Assembly (NCBI RefSeq): GCF_019511445.1
Contig: NZ_JAEUAN010000010.1
Coordinates: forward strand, 1-64,000
Length of the DNA stretch: 64,000 bases
Source of the DNA: Aliirhizobium wenxiniae
GTDB taxonomy: Bacteria > Pseudomonadota > Alphaproteobacteria > Rhizobiales > Rhizobiaceae
Reading direction: 5' to 3'
Shown here piece by piece: positions 48,298-56,687 of the stretch. Numbering within the stretch: position 1 is the stretch's first letter; every line of letters begins with the position of its first letter. Position numbers and translations under genes: made by a program. Under the pieces are notes generated by a model. It did not search any database. It had not been told where the DNA came from and saw nothing but the letters and a program-made list of their open reading frames with translations.

Positions 48298-48957
48298 TCA
48301 GGTCAAAACTGCGCCGAGCGCCATGGCAACGGCCGCCTGGGTCGGGTCGATGACGCGGATGCCGAGTTCCTCCTCCAGCCGGCGGCGGTGGCCGGACATG
48401 CCGGCGCAGCCGAGCACGACGGCACCGGCGCCCATCTGGCGCAGTTTCGTACCGGCCTTGAGCAGTGCCAAATAGCTCTCCTCGCCGTGGCCACTTTCCG
48501 CAACGCTGATCGAACCTTCGAGCGCGACCTCACCGGCAAGCCTGCCATCGACACCGAGGCGGCGAAGATTGCGCAGGTGGCGCGGGATCGAGCCTTCCGC
48601 AACGGCGATAACACCGAAGAGATCGGCAAGCGCCAGTGCACTCAATACTCCGGCGTCCTGAATGCCATAAACGGGCTTGGTCGTGATCGACCGGGCGAGA
48701 TCGAGGCCGGGCTGCGAATAGCAGGCCAGCACATAGGCGGACGCATCCGGCCGGCTTTCGATCAGATCGGCCGTGCGAAGCGAAGCCTCATCGACATGGC
48801 GCTGAGTGACGACGCCGGGCGGGCCTTCCTTGATTGTGACGCATTCGATCAGCGGGCCGCCGGGAAACTGCATGCCGGCAAGCGCCTCGCGAAGGCCTTC
48901 GGTGACGCTTTCGGAACTGTTCGGATTGATGACGAGGATCGGCCCGATAGTGCTCAT
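48298..48957 (-). CDS. Hydantoin racemase-like Asp/Glu racemase family protein
   Basis: A 219-residue racemase with two catalytic cysteines in conserved settings: Cys79 in VLACYSQPGLD and Cys184 in VLGCAGMSGH. VINPNSSESVTEGL at the N-terminus is typical of hydantoin racemases (HyuA/HyuE). It would interconvert D- and L-5-substituted hydantoins so that a D-specific pathway can use both. The start overlaps the hydantoinase stop by 4 bases. Confidence 0.87.
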   Translation of the reverse strand: MSTIGPILVINPNSSESVTEGLREALAGMQFPGGPLIECVTIKEGPPGVVTQRHVDEASLRTADLIESRPDASAYVLACYSQPGLDLARSITTKPVYGIQDAGVLSALALADLFGVIAVAEGSIPRHLRNLRRLGVDGRLAGEVALEGSISVAESGHGEESYLALLKAGTKLRQMGAGAVVLGCAGMSGHRRRLEEELGIRVIDPTQAAVAMALGAVLT

Positions 48958-50414
48958 GGTGCGATCTCCACGCCGAAATTCTGTGCCGGATCCAGTTCCT
49001 TGGCACGGTAACCGGGCTTGCCGGTCAGGTCGACCGGGTTACGGGCGATGAAGCGGCCACGGCCGCGCTCCGCCTTCAACTCGCCGTTCTCGACGATGAC
49101 ATCGCCGCGGCTCATGGTCAGAACCGGCCAGCCTTCGATCTCCATGCCCTCGAAGGGCGTGTAGTCCATATTGTCATGCTGGTCGGCAAGCGTTGCCGTG
49201 CGGCGGGCTTCAGGGTCCCAGATGGCGATGTCGGCATCGAAACCGGGAGCGATCGTGCCTTTCTTGGCAACGCCGAATGTCTTGGCGGCGTTCGTGCTTG
49301 AGAGCGCGACGAACTGCTGCAGCGTAATGCGGCCCTTGGCGACACCCTCGGAGAACAGATAGGGTAGGCGCATGGCAATGCCGGGCATGCCGTTGGCAAT
49401 CCTGGGGTAGGGCGCATCCGCGCCATTGGCGAACTTGCCTGTGGCATCGAAGCGGTAAGGCGCGTGATCGGAGGACACGCTTTCGAACGTGCCGGACTGC
49501 ACATGCCGCCAGAGTGCGGCCTGGGTTGCCGCATCGCGCACCGGCGGCGAGCAGATGAATTTCGCGCCTTCCATGCCCGGCCGGTCGAGGTCCTCGCGGG
49601 TCAGCGCCAGATATTGCGGGCAGGTTTCGGCAAACAGTTTCGTGCCTGCAAGCTTTTCCCGCTGGACAATGGCGGCACCGCCAGCCGTCGAGACATGGAC
49701 GATGAAGAGCGCGGCATCGACGAGTTTCGCCAGCGAGACGGCGCGGTTGATCGCTTCTTCTTCCGCGAGTTCCGGGCGGCTGATCGCATGATATTTCGGC
49801 GCGGTGAGGCCGGAAGCGGCCAGCCGCTTGTTCATCCACTTGACCATGTCATTGTTTTCGGCATGGACCATGGTCAGCGCGCCATGGGTTTTCGCCACTG
49901 TCAGGATATCGAGCATGCCGCCGTCGCCGATATTCATCAGGTCATAGGTCATGAATACCTTGAAGGAGGTGATGCCGCGGGCAAAGACGCCGGGCAGCTC
50001 TTCCAGTACGGCAGCTGACGGGTCGGAAATGATCAGGTGGTAGGAATAGTCGAGCACCGATTGCGGTGCCGCGCGGCCGTCATAGGTTGCTATGACATCG
50101 GCGATCGACTGGCCGCGATGCTGTGCCGCAAACGGAATGAAGGAGGAATTGCCACCGAAAGCGGCGGAGACAGAGCCCGAATAATAGTCGTCGGCGGACA
50201 TCAGGCCGCTCGAACTTTCCTGGGCGATATGGGCATGCGCCTCGATGCCGCCCGGAACCACCAGCTTGCCACTCGCATCGATGCGGCGCTGACCGCCGGC
50301 GATCTTTTCGCCGATTGCAGCGATGCGGCCGTCGATGATGCCGATATCGGCATTAAAGACATCGGATGCGGTGGCGATGCGGCCGCCATGGATGACGGTA
50401 TCGAACTCTGTCAT
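48954..50414 (-). CDS. hydA: D-hydantoinase / dihydropyrimidinase
   Basis: A 486-residue cyclic amidohydrolase. The metal sites are visible: PGGIEAHAHIAQ (HxH), the carboxylated Lys in ITSFKVFMTYD, MVHAEN, LFIVHVSTAGG and the Asp in SSDHAPY. It opens hydantoins or dihydropyrimidines to N-carbamoyl amino acids. The usual DVHTH is replaced by EAHAH, so substrate range may differ from typical D-hydantoinases. The start at 50414 lies 12 bases after the carbamoylase stop, and the racemase overlaps its end. Confidence 0.88.
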   Translation of the reverse strand: MTEFDTVIHGGRIATASDVFNADIGIIDGRIAAIGEKIAGGQRRIDASGKLVVPGGIEAHAHIAQESSSGLMSADDYYSGSVSAAFGGNSSFIPFAAQHRGQSIADVIATYDGRAAPQSVLDYSYHLIISDPSAAVLEELPGVFARGITSFKVFMTYDLMNIGDGGMLDILTVAKTHGALTMVHAENNDMVKWMNKRLAASGLTAPKYHAISRPELAEEEAINRAVSLAKLVDAALFIVHVSTAGGAAIVQREKLAGTKLFAETCPQYLALTREDLDRPGMEGAKFICSPPVRDAATQAALWRHVQSGTFESVSSDHAPYRFDATGKFANGADAPYPRIANGMPGIAMRLPYLFSEGVAKGRITLQQFVALSSTNAAKTFGVAKKGTIAPGFDADIAIWDPEARRTATLADQHDNMDYTPFEGMEIEGWPVLTMSRGDVIVENGELKAERGRGRFIARNPVDLTGKPGYRAKELDPAQNFGVEIAP

Positions 50415-50425
50415 GACGCTGTTCC

Positions 50426-51352
50426 TCACACTTCGACAATGACGCCGGTCTGGCTCGTGATGCGGCCATAGTGTTCGATACGACGATGGCGTTCGAAATC
50501 AAAGATCGTCTTCTTGCCGAAGTCGCATTTGGCAAAATCGCATTCGGCGATGATCAGCTCGTCCTCTTCGGTGACGGCCTTTGCCAGGATGAAGCCGTCC
50601 GGATCGACGATGATCGAGCCGCCCATCAGCGGATGACCGTCCTCGACGCCCGCCTTGGCAATACCGGCGACATAGGTCGCGTTCTGGTAGGCGCCGGCCT
50701 GCAGCGAGAGTTCCGAGTGGAACAGCCGCTTTTCCAGGCCCTCGGCGCTCATCTGGGCATTCACCGACGGCGTGTTGTAGCCGATCGTTACCAGTTCAAC
50801 GCCCTGCAGGCCGAGGCAACGGAAGGTTTCCGGCCAGCGGCGGTCGTTGCAGATCGCCATGCCCATGATGACGCCTTCGTTGCGCCAGACATTGAAGCCC
50901 AGGTCGCCGGGTTCGAAATAGCGCTTTTCGAGATGCTGGAAGGCACGTTCGGTATCGTATTCGGAATGACCCGGAAGATGGACCTTGCGATATTTGCCGA
51001 CGATATTGGCCTGCCGGTCGGTGATGATCGAGGTGTTGTAATAGTGTCCGTCCGGGGTTTTTTCGGCGTAACCGAAGGTGATTGCGATATTGAGTTCGCG
51101 GGCGCGGTCGAAGAGCGGCTTGGTGGCCGCATTCGGCATTTCCGTTTCGAACCAGAAATCGATCTCGGCCTGATCCTCCATATACCAGCGGGGGAAGAAG
51201 GTGGTGAGCGCCAGTTCCGGGTAGACGACCAGATCGGCACCCTTTCCGGCGGCTTCTTCGAGCAGGGCTATCATGCGCTTGACGACGCTTTCGCGGCTAT
51301 CGGCCTTCTGGATGGCGCCGAGTTGAGCACCTGCAATCTTCATGACGGTCAT
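50426..51352 (-). CDS. N-carbamoyl-D-amino-acid hydrolase
   Basis: A 308-residue nitrilase-superfamily amidase, the length of D-carbamoylases. The Glu-Lys-Cys triad is at Glu46 (VVYPELALTTFF), Lys123 (GKYRKVHLPG) and Cys168 (GMAICNDRRWPE). It hydrolyses N-carbamoyl-D-amino acids to D-amino acids, CO2 and ammonia. The family start MTVMKIAGAQLG fixes ATG 51352; the longer frame covers permease DNA. It lies between the amino-acid permeases and the hydantoinase. Confidence 0.9.
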   Translation of the reverse strand: MTVMKIAGAQLGAIQKADSRESVVKRMIALLEEAAGKGADLVVYPELALTTFFPRWYMEDQAEIDFWFETEMPNAATKPLFDRARELNIAITFGYAEKTPDGHYYNTSIITDRQANIVGKYRKVHLPGHSEYDTERAFQHLEKRYFEPGDLGFNVWRNEGVIMGMAICNDRRWPETFRCLGLQGVELVTIGYNTPSVNAQMSAEGLEKRLFHSELSLQAGAYQNATYVAGIAKAGVEDGHPLMGGSIIVDPDGFILAKAVTEEDELIIAECDFAKCDFGKKTIFDFERHRRIEHYGRITSQTGVIVEV

Positions 51353-51372
51353 CGGGGTTCCTTTCGAAGCGA

Positions 51373-52038
51373 TCAGGCGGCCAGACGCCGCTGGAAATGG
51401 CTGACGAGGCGCACCAGCGGCCACAGCAGCACGAGATAAAAGAGAGCGGCCAGCACCAGCGGCGAGGCATTGTAGGTGACCGAGCGGGCCATGCCGGCAT
51501 TGTAGAGAAGCTCGGACAGCGAGATGACGGAGGCGAGCGAGGTGAGTTTCACCACCTCTACCGTGTTCGACAGCAGGTCCGGCAGGACATTGCGCATCGC
51601 CTGCGGCAGCACGACATGGATCAGCGTCTGCGTAGGGCTGAGGCCCGTCGATTGCGCCGCTTCCCACTGGCCTTTCGCAACGGAGATGAGGCCGGCGCGA
51701 TAGACCTCCGCATAATAGGAGGAATTGTTGAGCAGGAAGGCAATGACGACCGCGGCAAAGGGCGAGATGTTGATGCCGGCAAAGGGCAGGCCGGCATAGA
51801 TGAAGATCAACAGCACCAGCGGCGGCAGCGCCCGGAACAGGTCGGTATAGGCAATCGAGATAAAGCGCAGCCAGCGGCGCTCGCTCATGTTGCCGAGTGC
51901 GACGAACAGGCCGCCGATTAGGCCGAGCAGGATGACGGCGCTGCAGAGCTGCAATGTCATCCAAAGGCCGGTGAGCAGCAGCGGCAGCGATTTGCGCATG
52001 ATCTCGATATTGAAGAACTGATCGATGAAAATATCCAT
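51373..52038 (-). CDS. Polar amino-acid ABC transporter permease
   Basis: A 221-residue HisM/GlnP-type permease with five hydrophobic segments and the EAA loop QWEAAQSTGLSPTQTLIHVVLPQA. It pairs with the 224-residue permease encoded 10 bases upstream. The import system is the only PAAT-type transporter in the window and heads the hydantoin cluster, suggesting uptake of hydantoins, N-carbamoyl amino acids or D-amino acids. Confidence 0.92.
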   Translation of the reverse strand: MDIFIDQFFNIEIMRKSLPLLLTGLWMTLQLCSAVILLGLIGGLFVALGNMSERRWLRFISIAYTDLFRALPPLVLLIFIYAGLPFAGINISPFAAVVIAFLLNNSSYYAEVYRAGLISVAKGQWEAAQSTGLSPTQTLIHVVLPQAMRNVLPDLLSNTVEVVKLTSLASVISLSELLYNAGMARSVTYNASPLVLAALFYLVLLWPLVRLVSHFQRRLAA

Positions 52039-52048
52039 GTCCGGCCTC

Positions 52049-52723
52049 CTACCGCTTCTTCCAGGCGGTGCGGCTTTCCAGCCAGCGGGCGACGACGACC
52101 ATCGGCAGGAAGATCACCAGATAGGCGACGACCGACATGGTGAGCGGCGTGGCGCTGCCGGAAAAACTCTGCGCCGTCGTGGCGCTCGACAGGATTTCCG
52201 AGACACCGATGGCAGAGCCGAGCGCCGTCATCTTGGTGATTGCCAGAACGCGGTTGACGAGCGGCGGAATGGCGAGCCGCACGGCCTGGGGCAGGGCGAC
52301 ATAGGCGAGTGTGCGGGTAAATCCGAGGCCCGTGGCAATGCCGGCTTCCCACTGGCCTTTTTCGACCGATGAAAAACCGGCCCAGAAGATTTCCTCTGCA
52401 AAGGCGGCCAGCGTCGCGGCCAGCACGATGAACAGCACCATCGGTCCAGAGAGCTGGATACCGATCGAGGGAAAGCCGAAATAGAGGATCAGGATGACGA
52501 CGAGCGGCGGCAGGGCGCGAAAGATATCGGCATAGCAGATGATGAAGAAATTCAACGCCCTGATGCGATAGCTGCGCAGGCAGGCGAGCGCCAGGCCTCC
52601 CAAAATGCCGGCGACGATGACGGCTGCGGCGATCTGCAGCGTCACCCAGACGCCCGCGATGATATCCGGCGTATATTGCGCCATCACCACCGGGTTGAAG
52701 AAGGTTTGCAGAAACCGGTCCAT
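52049..52723 (-). CDS. Polar amino-acid ABC transporter permease
   Basis: A 224-residue HisQ/GlnP-type permease. The EAA loop is QWEAGIATGLGFTRTLAYVALPQA and the first helix includes WVTLQIAAAVIVAGILGG. It starts 5 bases after the ATPase gene stop and heads the permease pair. The two permeases are clearly paralogous in their EAA regions, as expected for a heterodimeric PAAT channel. Confidence 0.92.
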   Translation of the reverse strand: MDRFLQTFFNPVVMAQYTPDIIAGVWVTLQIAAAVIVAGILGGLALACLRSYRIRALNFFIICYADIFRALPPLVVILILYFGFPSIGIQLSGPMVLFIVLAATLAAFAEEIFWAGFSSVEKGQWEAGIATGLGFTRTLAYVALPQAVRLAIPPLVNRVLAITKMTALGSAIGVSEILSSATTAQSFSGSATPLTMSVVAYLVIFLPMVVVARWLESRTAWKKR

Positions 52724-52728
52724 GGCTG

Positions 52729-53472
52729 TTACCCGGAAACGCGCGAGAGGAAGGCGCGGGTGCGCTCGGCCTTCGGCGCGCCGAAAATCTCGTCCGGCGT
52801 GCCCTGCTCGACCACGACGCCACCATCCATGAAGACGACGCGATCGGCAGTTTCGCGTGCAAAGCCCATTTCGTGGCTGACGACGACCATCGTCATGCCC
52901 TTGGATTTCAGGTCCTTCATAACTTTCAGGACTGAGCCGACCAGTTCCGGGTCAAGCGCGGAGGTCGGCTCGTCGAACAGCATGACCTTCGGATCGAGCG
53001 CTAGCGAGCGGGCGATCGCGACGCGCTGTTGCTGACCGCCGGAGAGTTCGCCCGGATAGGCATCCGCCTTGTGCGCCATGCCGACCTGTTCCAGCATGTC
53101 GATTGCGCGTGCATCCGCCTCGGCCTTTGTGCGCTTCAGCGCCTTGCGCTGGGCAAGCGTGACATTCTTCAGCACGGTCATATGCGGATAAAGGTGAAAG
53201 CCCTGGAAGACCATGCCGATCTGCAGCCGCATGCGGTCGAGATCGCGGCGGGTGCCGGCCATGATATTGCGGCCATCGACGATAATGTCGCCGGATGTCG
53301 GTTCTTCGAGACGATTGCAGCAGCGCAGCATCGTGCTTTTGCCGGAACCGGACGGGCCGATGACGAAGACGAGTTCGCCCTCCGCAACCTTGAGATCGAT
53401 CTTCTTCAGAATGGTGTTGGGACCGAAGCGCTTTTCCAGCGAGACGATTTCCAGCATGGGGCGATTGGCCAT
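52729..53472 (-). CDS. Polar amino-acid ABC transporter ATP-binding protein
   Basis: A 247-residue single-domain ATPase of the GlnQ/HisP type. Walker A is GPSGSGKST near residue 37, the signature LSGGQQQR, Walker [13 protein letters not shown] and the H-loop VSHEMGFA. It lies 161 bases after the binding-protein gene and 5 bases before the permease pair. Confidence 0.94.
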   Translation of the reverse strand: MANRPMLEIVSLEKRFGPNTILKKIDLKVAEGELVFVIGPSGSGKSTMLRCCNRLEEPTSGDIIVDGRNIMAGTRRDLDRMRLQIGMVFQGFHLYPHMTVLKNVTLAQRKALKRTKAEADARAIDMLEQVGMAHKADAYPGELSGGQQQRVAIARSLALDPKVMLFDEPTSALDPELVGSVLKVMKDLKSKGMTMVVVSHEMGFARETADRVVFMDGGVVVEQGTPDEIFGAPKAERTRAFLSRVSG

Positions 53473-53633
53473 TCAGGCTACTCCGGCAGGCACGGTGCAG
53501 GGCGGGATGGCTGATGCGATGTTAGCCGCTAGCGAGCCCGCGTGGATACGACCTGCAGCGGCCGGTCGTATCTTGGTCTGTAAAAGAGTGCGGACAGGCG
53601 AGTGGGAGGCCCCGCCCGTCCACGATGCAAGGA

Positions 53634-54485
53634 TTACTTCAGGTTCTCACAGGACGCCTTGTGGTCATCGTCCTTGTAACCTTCGAAGCCCGGCACGCCG
53701 AAACCCTTGGTCGGGGTAGCGATCGTCGTGCCGGCAACCGGCGTGACGCCGAACCATTTTTCGGAAAGCTTGGCCATGGAACCGTCCAGCTTCAGGCATT
53801 CGATGGCGCGATCCACCAGATCGCGGTTTTCCTCATCGCCCTTCCGGAAGGAAAGCGCCCATACGAGGCCGGTCTGATATTCGAAGGACAGTTTCAGGCG
53901 CGGGTTCTGCTTGACCGACCATGCGGCAACGGTGTTGCCTGCGAGATTGGCATCGGCACGCCCGGCCATCACGGCTGCGACGGCATCCGTATTGGTGCCA
54001 TAGCTTTCGACCTTCCAGCCGAATTCCTTTTCCTTCTCGCGAAGGAAGCTGTCATAGGCAGAGCCCTTGTTGACGGCGATCGTCTTGCCCTTGAAGTCTT
54101 CGAGCGTCTTGTATTCCGGGGCATTGGCCGGGACGACGAAGCCGAAATTCGTATCCATGAAGCCTTCGGTGAAGAGAAGGTTGGCGGCGCGCTCCTTGTT
54201 GACCGTTACCGGCGCCACGAGAAAATCGTAGGTGCCGGCCTGAAGCGCCGGGATCAGGCCCGAAAACTGGGCGCCGGTCAGATCGACCTTCTTGCCGAGA
54301 CGTTCACCGATCAAGTCGGCCATATCGACGTTAAAACCTTCGATCTTGCCATCGAGGGTCGGCATGGCATGCGGCGCAAAGGTCGCGTCGATCGCGGTTT
54401 TGATTGGGTCGCCGAGTGCGAAAGCTGAACTGCAGGCAAAAAGTGCCGATAAGCCGACAATGCCGGCCTTTATAAAGGATTTCAT
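53634..54485 (-). CDS. Polar amino-acid ABC transporter substrate-binding protein
   Basis: A 283-residue SBP_3-type binding protein with a Sec leader (FIKAGIVGLSALFACSSAFA). Family segments are GKIEGFNVDMADLIGERLG, FSGLIPALQAGTYDFL and VNKGSAYDSFL. It is the first gene of the long hydantoin/D-amino-acid array. The DNA upstream (54560-54610) is very AT-rich and probably contains its promoter, but no clean -35/-10 pair was found. Confidence 0.9.
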   Translation of the reverse strand: MKSFIKAGIVGLSALFACSSAFALGDPIKTAIDATFAPHAMPTLDGKIEGFNVDMADLIGERLGKKVDLTGAQFSGLIPALQAGTYDFLVAPVTVNKERAANLLFTEGFMDTNFGFVVPANAPEYKTLEDFKGKTIAVNKGSAYDSFLREKEKEFGWKVESYGTNTDAVAAVMAGRADANLAGNTVAAWSVKQNPRLKLSFEYQTGLVWALSFRKGDEENRDLVDRAIECLKLDGSMAKLSEKWFGVTPVAGTTIATPTKGFGVPGFEGYKDDDHKASCENLK

Positions 54486-54721
54486 CGATGTTCTCCTACT
54501 GGTGGTCCGGGCCTTTAGCGACCCTTGTTGCCCTCATAGTTCCATCGAAAATTCCGCACTGCAATATAATTTATTATTATAATCGAATTAGAATTATATG
54601 AATTTTGAATACGACCGCATGACTTCAAACGGAATATGCCTCCTAGAGGCAAAGCCGGTTCAAAGCTTGCCTTGCGCGCTGTTTGCTTTAGATGGAAGCC
54701 GCAACCGAAGGAGCACCGGAT

Positions 54722-54943
54722 ATGGACGACACGATCGAAATCGGCAATCGCGGAGACTTCGGCCTCTGGGCAATCGAAGTTGCAAAACAGCTTGTTGCCG
54801 ATCAAGGCTTTGAGCTCGCCCGCGCCGCGCGCGACGGAAATGATGACGATGTTCGTGCCGCCGGAAACGCGCTCGGCCAGGCCATCACCAATGCGCTGAT
54901 GGAAGTTTATGACGGCCTGACGGAAGGCGTAGAGGACGAATAA
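54722..54943 (+). CDS. Small acidic helical protein of unknown function
   Basis: A 73-residue acidic protein (MDDTIEIGNRGDFGLWAIEV...) predicted mostly helical, with no signal peptide or membrane helix. ATG 54722 is chosen because AAGGAG lies nine bases upstream; an ATG at 54692 would add ten residues. It is oriented away from the amino-acid transporter and converges on the SDR gene. No family is recognised. Its codon use looks like that of the neighbouring genes, so it is probably a real gene. Confidence 0.6.
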   Translation: MDDTIEIGNRGDFGLWAIEVAKQLVADQGFELARAARDGNDDDVRAAGNALGQAITNALMEVYDGLTEGVEDE

Positions 54944-55032
54944 TTCAGGGAGGCTTTCTCATTTTTCTTGCAAATCGGCCGAGTAAGCCAGGCATATGGC
55001 TCACCAGGCTCGCATTGTGACAGCCGGCTGGT

Positions 55033-55788
55033 TCACCGCACCCATTGCATGCCATCGATCTGGATATCCTGGCCAGTGATGAAATTGGGCTCCGCAGTTG
55101 CCAGAAAAGTCACGACGCTTGCAACATCCTGCGGGGTTCCCACGCGTCCGAGAGAGATCCCGGCAACAAGGCTCGCCTCGCGGGCGTCGATCATGGCGTT
55201 TGAGCGTTCGGTCTTGATGACGCCGGGGCAGACGGCGTTGACGACGATCTCCGGTGCAAGTTCCTTTGCCAGCGCCTTCGTCATGCCGATGATACCGGCC
55301 TTGGCGGCAGTGTAGGAGAACTTGCTGACAGCGCTGGTGACACCGCCGGTATGGGCGTTCATAGACGACATGTTGATGATCCGACCGCCACCACTGCGGC
55401 GCATCACTGGCACGGTCGACTGGATATAATTGAACGCGCCCTTGAGGTTGATGGCGATCGTATCGTCGAATTCCTGTTCGGAAATCTCTTCTATCCCCTT
55501 CGACATCGAACGGCCGGCATTGTTGAAGAGGACGTCGATTCGGCCCCATTCATGATCAACCTCGGCGACGATTTCGGCAGCGCGGGCGTGATCGCTGACG
55601 TCGGCGGTAAAGGTCAGGGCTTCCCGACCGAGGTCACGGATTTCCATAGCCGTGCGCGCAAGATCATCCTCGATCAGATCGACGAGGACGATATCGAAGG
55701 CGTGGCGGGCAAGATCGAGAGCGCAGGCCCGCCCGATGCCGCGACCGCTCCCGGTGACGATCGCGACTTGTCTTTGTCCGTCAGACAC
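55033..55788 (-). CDS. SDR family NAD(P)-dependent oxidoreductase
   Basis: A 251-residue classical short-chain dehydrogenase. TGSGRGIG (residues 12-19) binds the cofactor, NNAG is near 90, and the catalytic Ser and YTAAK (Tyr near 155, Lys near 159) are present. FabG-like length and ending (GQDIQIDGMQW). It is the last gene of the importer operon and overlaps the deacetylase gene by 8 bases. It probably oxidises an alcohol formed from the imported compound. Confidence 0.88.
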   Translation of the reverse strand: MSDGQRQVAIVTGSGRGIGRACALDLARHAFDIVLVDLIEDDLARTAMEIRDLGREALTFTADVSDHARAAEIVAEVDHEWGRIDVLFNNAGRSMSKGIEEISEQEFDDTIAINLKGAFNYIQSTVPVMRRSGGGRIINMSSMNAHTGGVTSAVSKFSYTAAKAGIIGMTKALAKELAPEIVVNAVCPGVIKTERSNAMIDAREASLVAGISLGRVGTPQDVASVVTFLATAEPNFITGQDIQIDGMQWVR

Positions 55789-56665
55789 CGGATGCCTCCT
55801 TCACGAAACGGGCGATATCCGCATGGGTGGCAAACCAGACATCGTCATGGGACTGGATATGGCGGATCAACTCTTCGAGAATGAATATGCGGGAGCGATA
55901 ACCTGTTACATGCGGGTGCATGGTCAGCAGGAAAAGCCCGTCTTCCTGATAGGCGCGGTCGAATTCGCGCTTGAATATGTCGAGAACAGCGGTTGGCGGG
56001 GTGTAAGGCCTGAGCGCGGTGAAGCGGTTCATATTGAAATAGACTGCGTCGTCACGGATCCATTCGACCGGCAGTTCCACCATGCTGGTTGCCTCGCCTT
56101 CCTCGATCAGTTCGTAAGGGTCGTCATCCGCCATCAGCGAGGAATCGTAGATTAGGCCCAGTTCGCGTTCGATCTGCAACGTGACCGAGGAAAAATCCCA
56201 GGAGGGCGTGCGCATGCCGACGGGGCGGATGCCTGCGATCTTTTCCAATGTATCGGCGGCGCGAAAATGCAGTTCACGCTCCTTTTCCGGCGGCACTTTG
56301 GTGTTCACCTCATGGATCCAGCCATGCAGGCCGATCTCGTGGCCTTCGGCAATGACGCGCCGCTGTTCGTCGGGATAGAGTAGAGCAGTGACGGCCGGAA
56401 CGAAGAAGGTCGCTGGCACCGAGGCGGCGGAAAGCGTTTCAAGAATACGCGGCACGCCCTTGCGATTGCCGTACTGGCCTTGTGACATGCGGCCGATGGA
56501 TTCGCCACCGTCACGCAATTCGTTGGTCTCGTGGTCGCTGTCGAAGGAAAGAGCCACGGCGCAGCGCGCGCCACCCTTCCAGGCCTTCGGCTTTAGCGAG
56601 CGGCCAGCGCGGACCTTTTCGACCTTGCCGCGCCAGATTTGCTCATCCCATTCCCATGGTTCCAT
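55781..56665 (-). CDS. Polysaccharide-deacetylase-family hydrolase
   Basis: A 294-residue NodB-homology (CE4) hydrolase. The metal-binding Asp-His pair is in LSFDSDHE near residue 42, and the H-x3-H motif is in EIGLHGWIHEV. RTPSWDF is the third motif. With no signal peptide it acts in the cytoplasm, so it is more likely an amide hydrolase of the allantoinase/PuuE type than a cell-wall enzyme. It lies between the ATPase and SDR genes. Confidence 0.82.
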   Translation of the reverse strand: MEPWEWDEQIWRGKVEKVRAGRSLKPKAWKGGARCAVALSFDSDHETNELRDGGESIGRMSQGQYGNRKGVPRILETLSAASVPATFFVPAVTALLYPDEQRRVIAEGHEIGLHGWIHEVNTKVPPEKERELHFRAADTLEKIAGIRPVGMRTPSWDFSSVTLQIERELGLIYDSSLMADDDPYELIEEGEATSMVELPVEWIRDDAVYFNMNRFTALRPYTPPTAVLDIFKREFDRAYQEDGLFLLTMHPHVTGYRSRIFILEELIRHIQSHDDVWFATHADIARFVKEASGV

Positions 56666-56687
56666 ATGCCTTATCCTCCAATGATGA

